From AM-0621 sp964386705 (GTDB lineage: Bacteria; Planctomycetota; Planctomycetia; Planctomycetales; Planctomycetaceae): 64,000 nt of DNA. The stretch covers positions 1-64,000 of the forward strand of contig CAYLTY010000011.1 in the NCBI GenBank assembly GCA_964386705.1, given 5' to 3'. The position numbers were made by a program, and so were the translations under genes. Shown one piece after another: positions 8,723 to 17,814 of this stretch. The notes below the pieces were generated by a model, which had not been told where the DNA came from, made no database searches, and saw only the letters and a list, made by a program, of their open reading frames with translations. How positions within the stretch are numbered: the stretch's first letter is position 1; the number at the start of each line of letters is the position of its first letter.

Positions 8723-10519
8723 ATGACGGCTCGCTTCTCGCTGACGTGGGAACTGGATTCTCTCTACCCGAACCCGCAGACAACGGACTTTCGCGCGGCG
8801 CTGGATGAACTCAAGGTTGCCACCGCCAAACTGGCCGAGGACTCAGACACATTGCCGCCAGTCAGCGGCAACGCTCAGCATGCGACAGGCTGGAGTGATT
8901 TCCTGAAGCGGTACGAGGCCGTGCGTTCCGAGTACACGGCGATTCGAGCATTCATCGAATGCCACAGTGCAGCGGACGCCGCTAACAAACTCTGCATGCA
9001 GATCGAAGGTGAACTCGCAGCCCAGATGCCGCAGTGGTCGCGCATCTCCACCAACATTGAATTCGCGCTGCAGGCTGCTGACGACAAGACCTACAAGGCA
9101 TTCATCGCCGCTGATCCCGGCCTGAAGATCAACGCTTACTTTCTGGATACCTGCCGTCGCAACGCAGCGCTGCGTCTGCCGAAGGATCAGGAACTGCTGG
9201 CCGCGGACCTCGACGTTGACGGCCTGCACGCCTGGGGACGGCTCTACGATCGTCTCTCCGGTGAGTTGCGTGTGCACGTCATGGAGAAAGGTGAGATTGT
9301 CTCCAAGTCGCCGGGGCAGGTGGACTGGGATTCGCCGCTGCGGGAAGTCCGCGAGAACAATTTTCTCGCCACGACCAAGGCGTGGAGGTCGCTCAGCGAT
9401 ACGTGCGCGGATGCGATCAACCACATCTCGGGTAGCCGTCTCACGAAGTACAAACGGCTGGGAGTCGATCATCTTGCCGCGCCGCTGGCCCTCAATCACA
9501 TGCAGCGTGAAACGCTCGACGCCATGTGGGAGGCAGTGACAGCCCGCAAAAGTTGCCTGGCTCAGTACCTCAAGAAGAAGGCCGAGTTGCTGGGCCTCGA
9601 CAAGCTGGCCTACTTCGACGTCGATGCCCCCCTACCCACTTCAGGAACTCAGTCATCAACCCTGAGCTATGACGAAGCCTGCGATCTGGTTCTCAAGTCG
9701 TTCGCGGGCTTCAGTCCCGAGTTGGGCAACTTCGCCAAAATGTCTTTGGATAAGCGCTGGATCGAAGTCGAGAACCGCGGCGGCAAACGGCAAGGTGGTT
9801 TCTGCACCGATCTGCCTACGCGCAAACAGTCACGCATCTTCATGACCTTCACCAACACGGTCGACAGCATGTCGACGCTGGCGCATGAAATCGGGCACGC
9901 CTATCACACATGGGTCCTGCGCGACGAACCGGGCCTGCTGCGCGACTACCCGATGAACCTCGCCGAAACGGCGTCCACCTTCACGGAAGCCGTCCTCGCC
10001 GAGAACCGCCTGGCGAGTTGCCAGACGCGCGAGGACAAACTGGCGTTGCTCGACAAAATGCTGGGCGATTCGGTCGCTTTCCTGATGAACATCCACTGTC
10101 GGTTTATCTTCGAGAACCGCTTCCATCAGGCGCGAGCCAACGGCGAAGTCCCGGCATCACGACTGTCTGAACTGATGGTCGCAGCTCAACAAGAGGCGTA
10201 CTTGAACTCGCTGTCGGACGACGGTTGGTATCCGCTGTTCTGGGTGTCGAAGCTGCATTTCTATATCACCGGCTGGCCGTTCTATAACTTCCCTTACACG
10301 TTCGGCTACCTGCTGTCGCTGGGAACGTACGCTCTCGCCAAGGACTCGCCGGACTTCCCCGCCCAGTTCCGCAAGTTCCTGATTGCCACGGGCAATCAAG
10401 ACGCCGAAGACGCCGTTCAAAGCTCGTTCGGCTACGACCTGCGAAAACCGGACTTCTGGCATAAGAGTCTGGATATCGTCGAACAACGGGCGAAACTCTT
10501 CCTGGAGCTGGCGCAGTAG
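8723..10519 (+). CDS. M3 family oligoendopeptidase (PepF-like)
   Basis: The 598-residue protein has the zinc-peptidase motif HEIGH (H388, E389, H392) in a typical TLAHEIGHAYHTWVL context, and the downstream Glu in NLAETASTFTEA. The rest shows the long helical M3/PepF architecture, including RFIFENRFHQARANGEV and the C-terminal YTFGYLLSLGTYA. It should cleave short peptides in the cytoplasm, as no signal peptide is present. ATG 8723 is preferred to ATG 8714 because AGGA at 8711-8714 is well spaced for the former and overlaps the latter. It appears to be a single-gene unit. Confidence 0.93.
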   Translation: MTARFSLTWELDSLYPNPQTTDFRAALDELKVATAKLAEDSDTLPPVSGNAQHATGWSDFLKRYEAVRSEYTAIRAFIECHSAADAANKLCMQIEGELAAQMPQWSRISTNIEFALQAADDKTYKAFIAADPGLKINAYFLDTCRRNAALRLPKDQELLAADLDVDGLHAWGRLYDRLSGELRVHVMEKGEIVSKSPGQVDWDSPLREVRENNFLATTKAWRSLSDTCADAINHISGSRLTKYKRLGVDHLAAPLALNHMQRETLDAMWEAVTARKSCLAQYLKKKAELLGLDKLAYFDVDAPLPTSGTQSSTLSYDEACDLVLKSFAGFSPELGNFAKMSLDKRWIEVENRGGKRQGGFCTDLPTRKQSRIFMTFTNTVDSMSTLAHEIGHAYHTWVLRDEPGLLRDYPMNLAETASTFTEAVLAENRLASCQTREDKLALLDKMLGDSVAFLMNIHCRFIFENRFHQARANGEVPASRLSELMVAAQQEAYLNSLSDDGWYPLFWVSKLHFYITGWPFYNFPYTFGYLLSLGTYALAKDSPDFPAQFRKFLIATGNQDAEDAVQSSFGYDLRKPDFWHKSLDIVEQRAKLFLELAQ

Positions 10520-10654
10520 TCGCGAGAGTGCCCAACCGCATCTGCGCAGTTCCGTCGGGCGTGAATCTTTTGGCGTGACCGAAGGGTACTACGCTGCTGG
10601 ATCGACAAATCAGCTCGATTTTGAGTGAGACTCTCTCTGCTCAGGAAACCGGCG

Positions 10655-11914
10655 ATGCTCTCTTCACCTCTGCTGACCCGACGGGACGCCCTGCACCTGG
10701 CAGCGGGTCTGGGCCTTTCGTTCGCATTGCCGTCTCTGGATTTGAAAGCCGCGAACGAACGCGGCAAACAGCGCGGTAAGTCCCTGCTGGTCGTCTTTCT
10801 GGCCGGTGGAGCATCGCAGCTGGAGACGTGGGATCCACACCCCAATTCCAAAACCGGCGGGGAAACCACGTCCATCAAGACTGCGATCAGCGGCTGTGAA
10901 ATCGCGTCTTTCTATCCTCAGGTAGCCGAACAGCTGGGTGAAATGAATGTCATTCGGTCGCTGAGCACGAAAGAAGGCGATCACGAGCGCGGCGCGACGT
11001 TCATGAAAACCGGCTATCGCCCCGATCCGATTCTGACCTTCCCCTCGCTGGGAGCGATTCTCACCCATGAGCTTCCGGCTGAGGGCCTGGAGATTCCAGC
11101 CCACGTATCTCTCGCGGATGGACAGTTTCCAGCTCGCGGCGGTTTCCTCGGCGACGCCTTCGACGCGTTTCGAGTCTTCGATCCGGGGCGGCATCTCCAC
11201 AACATGAAATCCTTTGTCGGTGATGGAGACCGGCAGCTGCGGCGCGTCAAGGGCCTCGAAGTGGTCTCCAAGTCGTTTTCACAGGGCCGCCGTATTCAGA
11301 CGGAGAACACGCTGCATCAGCTGACCGTGCAGCGTGCGCTGACGATGATGAACTCGGAACAGCTCAAAGCTTTCGACATCGCCGACGAACCCGACGCCAT
11401 GAAGACCGCCTATGGCGACCACCGTTTCGGGCGAGGCTGCCTTGTCGCGCGACGCCTGCTGGAAACAGGCGTGCGTGCCATTGAGGTCACGTTGAACGGC
11501 TGGGACTCGCACGCCAACAACTATTCGGGACATGCCAGCCAGGCCGAACTACTCGATCCCGCGCTGGGAACGTTGCTCAAGGACCTGAAGTCGCGCGATC
11601 TGCTGCAATCGACCGTCGTACTCGTCATCGGCGAGTTCGGTCGAACGCCGTCCATCAACCCGCTGGCCGGTCGCGATCACTGGCCAAAATGGTTCTCCTG
11701 TCTGGTTGGCGGTGGCGGGCTGACGAGGGGCCAACTCATCGGTGAAACCGATCCTGATGGGTCCAAAGACCCGAAAGACCCCATCCAGGTCCAGGATCTC
11801 TACGCCACCATGCTGAAGGTGCTGGGTGTCGAATACTCCAAAGAGGTCATCACCCAGATCGGTCGGCCGATCAAGTTGAGTTCCGGACAGCCCATCGAGC
11901 GGCTGATGGCCTAG
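10655..11914 (+). CDS. DUF1501 protein, sulfatase-like exported planctomycete family
   Basis: The 419-residue protein begins MLSSPLLTRRDALHLAAGLG, a twin-arginine-like signal (RRDALHL then a hydrophobic core). It continues with VVFLAGGASQLETWDPHPNS, the metal-site entry of the alkaline-phosphatase/sulfatase-like fold in DUF1501. It also has VIRSLSTKEGDHERG, LNGWDSHANNYSG, VIGEFGRTPSINPLAGRDHW and a C-terminal VQDLYATMLKVLGVE. ATG 10655 is chosen over an upstream GTG because AGGAAA sits eight bases before it. DUF1501 genes usually follow a PSCyt1/PSD1 (DUF1549/DUF1553) gene, but this one stands alone. The enzymatic activity of the family is not established. Confidence 0.9.
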   Translation: MLSSPLLTRRDALHLAAGLGLSFALPSLDLKAANERGKQRGKSLLVVFLAGGASQLETWDPHPNSKTGGETTSIKTAISGCEIASFYPQVAEQLGEMNVIRSLSTKEGDHERGATFMKTGYRPDPILTFPSLGAILTHELPAEGLEIPAHVSLADGQFPARGGFLGDAFDAFRVFDPGRHLHNMKSFVGDGDRQLRRVKGLEVVSKSFSQGRRIQTENTLHQLTVQRALTMMNSEQLKAFDIADEPDAMKTAYGDHRFGRGCLVARRLLETGVRAIEVTLNGWDSHANNYSGHASQAELLDPALGTLLKDLKSRDLLQSTVVLVIGEFGRTPSINPLAGRDHWPKWFSCLVGGGGLTRGQLIGETDPDGSKDPKDPIQVQDLYATMLKVLGVEYSKEVITQIGRPIKLSSGQPIERLMA

Positions 11915-11998
11915 CTTGGCTGCGGCGTCCGTGAGCAGTAGAACGGTCTCGATCTGCGTCATTGCGCAGACAGATTCGTGTTCTAGAGAAGATCTTCG

Positions 11999-12472
11999 AT
12001 GCTGATTTTTGGATACATCGTCGCGGCGCTGGTATTGGCAGTCATTCTGATCCTGGTTGTCGGGCAGCCCCTGCTCAAGTGGCTGCGCCGCAAGGAAGCT
12101 GAGCAGGGCATCGCACGCTTCAAGATTCAACGCGAGCAACTGGAACTCAAGTTCTTCGAGCTTGCCAGCAAGCTCGGCAAACCGAAAGACGTGCGCTGGC
12201 TGGACTGCCAGTGGCACGACACGGTGGCTTTCGCCCGCGATCTGGAAACCGGCCTGCTGACCGCCTTTGTCGCTGTGAATATCCGGTTCGAAGCGATCGA
12301 AGGTGGTGACATGGAGGAGGTCGAAGCAGTCGGGCTGTTGCGCGACGCGGCAGCGGTCTTCCATTACAACGCCGGAAACTGGGGCACCGGCGGTCGAGCT
12401 CTGTTCAACATGAACCCGACTGATGCCGTGCAGCGGCTGAACGGTCAGTTCGAATCCGTCGAAGCGGGATGA
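11999..12472 (+). CDS. Hypothetical protein with one N-terminal membrane helix
   Basis: The 157-residue protein has an N-terminal transmembrane helix (MLIFGYIVAALVLAVILILV), a charged helical stretch (LRRKEAEQGIARFKIQREQLE, possibly coiled coil) and a soluble domain of about 95 residues. That domain contains RWLDCQWHDTVAFARDLETG, LTAFVAVNIRFEAIEGG and a GNWGTGGRALFNMNP motif. No family is recognised, though similar short proteins are common in planctomycetes. Its 3' end overlaps the convergent pspA-like gene by 28 bases, so antisense interference is possible. Confidence 0.7.
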   Translation: MLIFGYIVAALVLAVILILVVGQPLLKWLRRKEAEQGIARFKIQREQLELKFFELASKLGKPKDVRWLDCQWHDTVAFARDLETGLLTAFVAVNIRFEAIEGGDMEEVEAVGLLRDAAAVFHYNAGNWGTGGRALFNMNPTDAVQRLNGQFESVEAG

Positions 12473-13035
12473 CTCTTGCCGTCGGCCTTGGGTTCCGGAG
12501 CGAGTTCGCGCCTAAGGGCAGCCAGTTCATCCTCGATGTCATCTGACATCAGGGCCGCAGATTCCTCGCCGGTCACCGTCGTTGAATCTTGATCGGGCGT
12601 CGTCTTGCCGGTGGCTTTGAGTTCCTGCTGACGTCTCAACGCTTCGGCCAGGCGGGCTTCCAGCGCTCGAAACGTGGTCGCTAAGTGCTCGCGCGTGGAT
12701 GTCGCGGCTTCGAGTTGCTGCACCAGCCCGGCGATCAGATTCTCGACCTCACGTTTGCGAACCAGTGCCAAGCGTGCCTGATCCTCATGCCCGCCCTTCA
12801 GCTGGTCGCGAGCCTTATCCGCCCAATAGCCAACCTGTTCGCGGTGCTCGTCGATCTCATTCTGCAGCCGCTGCTCGTTCGCATTGGCGGTCTGCATGCT
12901 GCGGCGGGCACCGGCCACACCTTCTTCCATTTCGCGAATGATCTGCGCAATCGCAGCCAGCGGATCCTCAGCTTCCTCCAGAAGCTTGGTCAGATTGCAG
13001 GTCACGATATCGGTTAAACGACTGAAGAAGGACAT
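12445..13035 (-). CDS. PspA/IM30 family protein
   Basis: The 196-residue protein is nearly all alpha-helical coiled coil. It starts MSFFSRLTDIVTCNLTKLLEEAEDP, followed by the family-typical IAQIIREMEEGVAGARRSM and long Glu/Arg/Gln-rich helices. The acidic tail (SDDIEDELAALRREL) matches the end of PspA/IM30. PspA proteins are peripheral membrane proteins that form ESCRT-III-like assemblies and protect stressed membranes. The start at 13035 is preferred to the in-frame ATG 15 bases upstream because GGGAG precedes it. It begins 36 bases after the ECF sigma gene on the same strand, so sigma and PspA are probably one envelope-stress operon. Confidence 0.88.
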   Translation of the reverse strand: MSFFSRLTDIVTCNLTKLLEEAEDPLAAIAQIIREMEEGVAGARRSMQTANANEQRLQNEIDEHREQVGYWADKARDQLKGGHEDQARLALVRKREVENLIAGLVQQLEAATSTREHLATTFRALEARLAEALRRQQELKATGKTTPDQDSTTVTGEESAALMSDDIEDELAALRRELAPEPKADGKSHPASTDSN

Positions 13036-13071
13036 GTCGGTAGCTCCCATCCCGTGGGGACGATTCGAAAC

Positions 13072-13689
13072 TTAGTTCTCTGGTTCGTGCGGATTGATGA
13101 TGCCCTTTTCCACCATCCAGGCGCTGAGCTTTTCGCGCGCCAGCCGCAAGCGGCTTTTGGTGGTAGGCAAGGATGTTTCGAACACTTCGGCAATCTCTGG
13201 CAACGACAGCCCGACGAAGTGAAACAAGATGAACGCCGCCTTCTGCTCGTCCGGCAACAGGTCTAGCATGCCGTCCAGCAGACTGGCGAGTTCCGAATGA
13301 TCGGCAACTTGCTCGGGTGAGAGAAACTCGCCCGCAACGGTTGAGATCAATTCGGTGTCATCTTCGTACTTGCCTTTGACCGCTTTCACGAGCGCATCGT
13401 GCGAACGTCGGCGCACGGTGTCGATCAGCAAATTGCGTGCGATTCGGAATAACCACGCCTTAAAACGGCCCACCGGCAGGTAATCCCAGAACATGTTGTA
13501 GACGCGCAGCAACGTCTCCTGCGTGAGATCCTCAGCGAGGTACTCATCACGCGTGTTCTTCATGAAGAACCCATACAAAGCTCCGCCATGCGTGTCGACG
13601 ATCTCATCAAAAGCCGTTCGATCTCCGCCTTGGAGTCGAATCATGCGTTGATCGTCTTCGTCAGGAATAGGTGCGGAACCCGCAGTCAT
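13072..13689 (-). CDS. ECF-type RNA polymerase sigma factor
   Basis: The 205-residue product has sigma region 2 (FDEIVDTHGGALYGFFMKNTR, EDLTQETLLRVYN, FKAWLFRIARNLLIDTVRRR) and region 4 (LDLLPDEQKAAFILFHFVGL, then LPEIAEVFETSLPTTKSRLRLAREKL), separated by a linker of about 50 residues. It lacks regions 1 and 3, as expected for an extracytoplasmic-function sigma factor. The upstream in-frame start is TTG, so ATG 13689 is used. The downstream gene encodes a PspA-like protein, which suggests an envelope-stress regulon. No anti-sigma gene is adjacent. Confidence 0.92.
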   Translation of the reverse strand: MTAGSAPIPDEDDQRMIRLQGGDRTAFDEIVDTHGGALYGFFMKNTRDEYLAEDLTQETLLRVYNMFWDYLPVGRFKAWLFRIARNLLIDTVRRRSHDALVKAVKGKYEDDTELISTVAGEFLSPEQVADHSELASLLDGMLDLLPDEQKAAFILFHFVGLSLPEIAEVFETSLPTTKSRLRLAREKLSAWMVEKGIINPHEPEN

Positions 13690-13859
13690 GTGCCCGGCCA
13701 ATCGCCCATCATGCAGAACCCAGCAGCCTCAGGAATTCCAACACTGCCGCCACCGCTGGTTGCCAAGTTCTAATCGCAGCACGGGCATTGTGAGTAGCTC
13801 AACGGTCTGTTGGGGGATATTCAAACTGCAGGTCCCTGAATCGCGACAGCTCGGCAGCG

Positions 13860-14267
13860 TCAAAAAAGCTTCTCCAACATTGCTTCGACGGCGTGTTTGG
13901 CTTCCGCCAGACCAACCTCATACTTCGTGCGATACAACTTGATCGCCCCGATCGTATTGCCTCGTCGAATTAGCTCGACGATCTGTTCATCCTGAATCTC
14001 TTCACCCGGCAGGCGTTCATGAGGGAGAAGCGTCCGCAAACTCAGAACCCATCCTCCGGCTTCCTGGGTGAACTGGCAGCAACAGTAGTCGGCGAATTGT
14101 TCTGAATAGGTGATATAGCTGATCGACTCGCCACGATCCTCAAAACCGCGGATGGCTTCCGATTGAGCGATCCTGAGCGCCTCTTCGCGAGTCACAGATT
14201 CCAGTTCCGACTCGTCTTCATCGGACGGACTCGAAGCCGCAAACCACCTCTTCAGGAACCCGAACAT
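13860..14267 (-). CDS. Small protein with ribosomal L7/L12 C-terminal-like domain
   Basis: The 135-residue protein has two parts. Residues 25-85 contain VTREEALRIAQSEAIRGFEDRG and a Cys cluster (FADYCCCQFTQEAGGW). The last ~45 residues (DEQIVELIRRGNTIGAIKLY, then RTKYEVGLAEAKHAVEAML) closely resemble the helix-turn-helix-like C-terminal domain of bL12. In bL12 that domain binds translation factors. Such stand-alone L7/L12-CTD proteins occur widely, but their role is unknown. ATG 14267 is preceded by GGAG six bases upstream. The neighbour downstream is the ECF sigma gene, 171 bases away. Confidence 0.75.
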   Translation of the reverse strand: MFGFLKRWFAASSPSDEDESELESVTREEALRIAQSEAIRGFEDRGESISYITYSEQFADYCCCQFTQEAGGWVLSLRTLLPHERLPGEEIQDEQIVELIRRGNTIGAIKLYRTKYEVGLAEAKHAVEAMLEKLF

Positions 14268-14320
14268 GCACTACTCCATGCGCGATAATGGTCGGCGCTT
14301 CAGCAGACGACTGCACCTGA

Positions 14321-14845
14321 CTATTCGACGGTAAACGGGACGCTGCGATCGAACTCAGCTCGTTCCTTCTCTGGCATGGAATCGCGCAGCACTCTCAGGG
14401 TGTAGCCGCCGACTAACTTGCTGTTATCGATATACATCCAATCGGAGATTTCGTTCTTGGCGATCTCCACCGGTTGCCCAAGCTTGAAAGTCTTGACGGT
14501 GTCCGGCTCGTTTCCGAGCACTCCGTTGAACTTTCCGTCTTTGAACGACACCTGACTGACCCACATGTGCTCGGTGTTCTTGCCGTCCGTAACAGGCATC
14601 TTCACGGCAAAGCCCGAGCTGGTCGGCTTCGGGCTGTTCAATGCGGGGATAAATTCATCGACCGTGTCTTGCGCCTTCTTGATGGCCGCCGACATCTTTG
14701 GATCGCTCTCGGACACGTATGTAACGGGCGGTTGCCCCGAACGTTCGACCGTTTCGCCAACCTGACGTTCCGAGTTGCCACAACCAAGACACCCCAGAGC
14801 GAGCACCAAAATGCCAACTCGAGCAACCGACGGCACAGAGATCAT
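14321..14845 (-). CDS. DUF2314 lipoprotein
   Basis: The 174-residue protein has a lipoprotein signal peptide (MISVPSVARVGILVLALGC, with LGCLGC giving a lipobox near residue 20). Then comes DPKMSAAIKKAQDTVDEFI and a DUF2314 domain (FAVKMPVTDGKNTEHMWVSQ, GVLGNEPDTVKTFKLGQPVE, SDWMYIDNSKLVGGYTLRVL). DUF2314 proteins are often annotated near toxin or immunity loci, but no function is proven. The start at 14845 is chosen because an in-frame extension upstream would bury the signal peptide. It is 53 bases upstream of the L7/L12-like gene on the same strand. Confidence 0.85.
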   Translation of the reverse strand: MISVPSVARVGILVLALGCLGCGNSERQVGETVERSGQPPVTYVSESDPKMSAAIKKAQDTVDEFIPALNSPKPTSSGFAVKMPVTDGKNTEHMWVSQVSFKDGKFNGVLGNEPDTVKTFKLGQPVEIAKNEISDWMYIDNSKLVGGYTLRVLRDSMPEKERAEFDRSVPFTVE

Positions 14846-15039
14846 GGATGTTCCACTTGTCTGAGAGATGCAACCAGAAGAAGGCTTGAAATATGGACGA
14901 TCTTCAACGCCCCGTCGAACAATGCGCACTCAGTTCGTGAACTTGAGCAGGCGGATGCTTGACCGGACGAAAGAAACCTCGGTGACTTCGTCCGTACGCC
15001 AGCGGCAGGCTCACACCTGAGCCGAGAAGCGGTTCCCAC

Positions 15040-15633
15040 CTACTGCGGACGGTAGAGACGGTGCTGCTCGATGTAGACCTCGACAGCACGCGGGAGCTGG
15101 AAGCGGAGTGAGCGACCGGAGGCGGCGCGTTCGCGGATGTCCGTGGCGGAGATGCCGATCGGCGTCATCGAAACGAACTGCACCTTGCGTTGCACGGATT
15201 CCGGCAACGCGGAGAGATACTGCTGAGCTGCAGTTGTATCGCGATTGACCGCAGCGATCGTGGCGAGCTCAGCGATCGCTTCAGGCTCTTTCCACGTCAT
15301 GAAATCGCGGAGCGAATCAGCACCAATCAGCAGAAAGAGTTCATCATCAGGCCGCTGCTGATGGATCTCGCGCAGGGTTTCGACCGTTCGGGAAACCACA
15401 TCGCGGTCGAGCTCCAGGCGGCTGACGCGGAACTCGCGAACTCCAGCGATCGCGAGTTCCAGCATTTCCACACGCTCTTTGCCCGACGTCAAAGAATCCG
15501 GGCGGTGCGCGGGACGGCGAGTCGGTACAAACCAGACTTCATCCAGGCGGCATTGTTCGCGGCAGCTCTCGGCCAACAACAGATGGCCGAGATGCACCGG
15601 ATCAAAAGCGCCGCCGTAGATGCCCAGTCTCAT
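15040..15633 (-). CDS. nadD: Nicotinate-nucleotide adenylyltransferase
   Basis: NadD joins nicotinate mononucleotide to AMP from ATP in NAD synthesis. The 197-residue protein has the nucleotidyltransferase motif GGAFDPVHLGH (residues 7-17, with both His of HxGH), the NMN-binding entry WFVPTRRPAHRP, and the C-terminal ISATDIRERAASGRSLRF, equivalent to the ISxTxIR motif. Length is normal. It starts six bases after the stop of the TPR-protein gene, without a clear Shine-Dalgarno of its own, so translational coupling is likely. Confidence 0.95.
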   Translation of the reverse strand: MRLGIYGGAFDPVHLGHLLLAESCREQCRLDEVWFVPTRRPAHRPDSLTSGKERVEMLELAIAGVREFRVSRLELDRDVVSRTVETLREIHQQRPDDELFLLIGADSLRDFMTWKEPEAIAELATIAAVNRDTTAAQQYLSALPESVQRKVQFVSMTPIGISATDIRERAASGRSLRFQLPRAVEVYIEQHRLYRPQ

Positions 15634-15639
15634 GATGGG

Positions 15640-17049
15640 TTATTGGAACTTGTTCAACGCGTACATGGAACCGCGGTAAGCCGATAGGCCGCGAGTCTGC
15701 ATCTGCAGAGCGAGTTGGTAGCTTTGAGCGGCTTCCTGCGGACGACCGGCGGCAGAGAACTGCTCTCCGATAAAGAAGCGGGCTTCGCAAGCCTGAGCGT
15801 TCTGCACAGTTTTGTCGGCCTTAGCCGCAATCGATAACAGCTGAGCCGACGTCATGTCACCCACGTGGAACAGGATCACTTGATCGATCCAGTCACGTTG
15901 AGCTTCCGTCTTCTGACGGCTGGCCTGAGCGATGGTGGCAGCTTCCTGCCCGCGTCCCAAACGAATCAGAGTGATGATGCGCCAAGGGTTCATGAAGTGC
16001 GCCGTTGGCTGCAACTCAACGACCTTGTTGAAAGCTTCCAGCGCGCCGTTGTAGTCCTTGCCGAAGTACTTCGCGAAACCGATGTCCGAATAGGCCACGT
16101 AGTTGGTGGGATCGGACTTCAGCACGATCTCATAGTCAGCAATGGCTTCTTTCCACTGACCACGGACCAGCTTGGTACTGCCGCGAAGGCTATACACACC
16201 GATCTGATTGGGGTTCATCTGCAGCGACGCGTTGAAGTCCTTCTCCGCCTGGGCTGGGTTGCCGCCTTCCAGGTAAGAGAACCCGCGATTGGTCAGCGCG
16301 GTGAAGTAATTGGGGCTCTTCTGCAGAGCCGTAGAGAAAGCCTGAATGGCTTCGTTCGTGCGGCCCATCTGCTGCAACAGCATGCCTTGATTGTTGTGGA
16401 CCAGAGGTTCGTTCGGCAGAACCTGAACCGCCTGATTGAAAGTCGCCAGAGCTGCATCGTTCTGTCCGATTAGCGACAGTGCGTCCGCGAGCGCCATCAG
16501 CGAGCCGAGATGCTTGGGGTTGGCGATAACAGCCAGCTTGTAATCTTCCAGAGCGGCATTGGCTTCGCCCAAAGCGTTCTTGGCAATTGCTCGCTGATAG
16601 AGAATGTTCGCGCGGGATTCCGCATCGACGCCCTGGCGAGCCAATAACTGATTAGCAATATCCACCGAGGTCTTGGCGTGCGGCGGGTGCTTCTCAATGA
16701 TGCCGAGATTCGTCATGCCGTACAGGTACGGCATGTAGTAGTTGTACGAACCGGTCTTAGTGGTTTCGAGAGCCGTTCGCGAGTCTGTAATACCATCGCG
16801 AATCAGCTGACTGTTCTTGCTCGCAATGCCCAACTCCACTCGCGCACTGCCACGCAGGTGCATCGCCACATCGTCTGTGGGGTTGGCCGTCAGAATGCCC
16901 GACGAGATATCCAGCACTTTGGCATAATCACCAGACTGATAAGCCTGGCTGGCCTGAGTGCGCTGAGTTTCGTGTTCCGGACGCGGTTCGGCGGAAGCAG
17001 TCGCAGCCAGTGACAAAACCAACAGAGTTGAGGTAGCAGTTGTCCTCAT
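15640..17049 (-). CDS. Exported TPR-repeat protein
   Basis: The 469-residue protein has a signal peptide (MRTTATSTLLVLSLAATASA, cleavage near residue 20). It is then a run of about nine tetratricopeptide repeats: AKVLDISSGILTANP, ANAALEDYKLAVIANPKHLG, DAALATFNQAVQVLPNEPLV, TNEAIQAFSTALQKSPNYFT, AQAEKDFNASLQMNPNQIGV, KEAIADYEIVLKSDPTNYVA and YNGALEAFNKVVELQP. The whole resembles the periplasmic TPR proteins of the NlpI/BamD sort. The partner is unknown. GAGGG nine bases upstream supports ATG 17049. The gene is probably co-transcribed with nadD six bases downstream. Confidence 0.85.
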   Translation of the reverse strand: MRTTATSTLLVLSLAATASAEPRPEHETQRTQASQAYQSGDYAKVLDISSGILTANPTDDVAMHLRGSARVELGIASKNSQLIRDGITDSRTALETTKTGSYNYYMPYLYGMTNLGIIEKHPPHAKTSVDIANQLLARQGVDAESRANILYQRAIAKNALGEANAALEDYKLAVIANPKHLGSLMALADALSLIGQNDAALATFNQAVQVLPNEPLVHNNQGMLLQQMGRTNEAIQAFSTALQKSPNYFTALTNRGFSYLEGGNPAQAEKDFNASLQMNPNQIGVYSLRGSTKLVRGQWKEAIADYEIVLKSDPTNYVAYSDIGFAKYFGKDYNGALEAFNKVVELQPTAHFMNPWRIITLIRLGRGQEAATIAQASRQKTEAQRDWIDQVILFHVGDMTSAQLLSIAAKADKTVQNAQACEARFFIGEQFSAAGRPQEAAQSYQLALQMQTRGLSAYRGSMYALNKFQ

Positions 17050-17271
17050 GACGGTTGACCCTCAAGTCGCGAGATACAGTCGATATGCGGGAACAATCCC
17101 TATTTCCCGTCTGATATCCGAGACTATAGACCGAACCGCCAAATCACGCATAGACGAGTTCAGACGTTTCGAGTGGCGGACCGCCCACACACAACAGAAC
17201 ACCGAAAAACGTAGCGTTTTGAGCGTTCGAAGGCGATGAGTGCGTAAAGCCACGATCATCCGATCTGCAAA

Positions 17272-17775
17272 TCACGCATGACCTTCGTCAGTCGCCGAAA
17301 CGCTGACGGCATCTCCGATGCTCAAACTGCCGCCTTCGAGAATGACGGCTGTAATACCGCCATGGCCGCGCATAGCGTTGTAACCGCCGCGCCCCAGCAC
17401 CTCTTCCATGCGCGAGCACGGAGCACACGGGCCAGTACCTTCCAGCAGGACGTCGCCAACTCGGAAACGCACGCCCTTCAGGGCCAGCAGGTTGATGCCA
17501 GAGATCACCAGGTTCCGCCGCAGATGCTCGGGTTGAACGGCGCGCCCCACAAAGCTGCTGAGAACGGCGAAGTGCTCATGCTGAATCAAGGTTACCTGCC
17601 GCTTGGAGCCGCCGCGTCCTTTGGCCGTGCGATCACCTTCCAAGCCAAAACCAGCACGGGCGTTCGTGGCCTGGACGATGTCGACCGACCCGCGACGTTC
17701 AGTGCGCAGGCCGATCCATTCCAGCCGACCATGTGTCGGAAAGACCGTCAGCAAGTCCTTGATGTTCTCCATCAT
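17272..17775 (-). CDS. MOSC-domain protein
   Basis: The 167-residue protein carries a MOSC (molybdenum cofactor sulfurase C-terminal) domain: GLEGDRTAKGRGGSKRQVTL, LRRNLVISGINLLAL, RVGDVLLEGTGPCAPCSRME and a final GGITAVILEGGSLSIGD. The conserved Cys lies in the PCxPCSRM motif and is expected to handle sulfur bound as persulfide, as in molybdenum-cofactor enzymes. No molybdoenzyme gene is nearby, so the substrate remains open. Two consecutive ATGs (17775 and 17772) follow GAGG. It is just upstream of the RTX gene's 3' end in the same orientation. Confidence 0.85.
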   Translation of the reverse strand: MMENIKDLLTVFPTHGRLEWIGLRTERRGSVDIVQATNARAGFGLEGDRTAKGRGGSKRQVTLIQHEHFAVLSSFVGRAVQPEHLRRNLVISGINLLALKGVRFRVGDVLLEGTGPCAPCSRMEEVLGRGGYNAMRGHGGITAVILEGGSLSIGDAVSVSATDEGHA

Positions 17776-17814
17776 CGCAACCTCGCCAGTGGCGAGGCTG
17801 GATGACTCGCCGGA

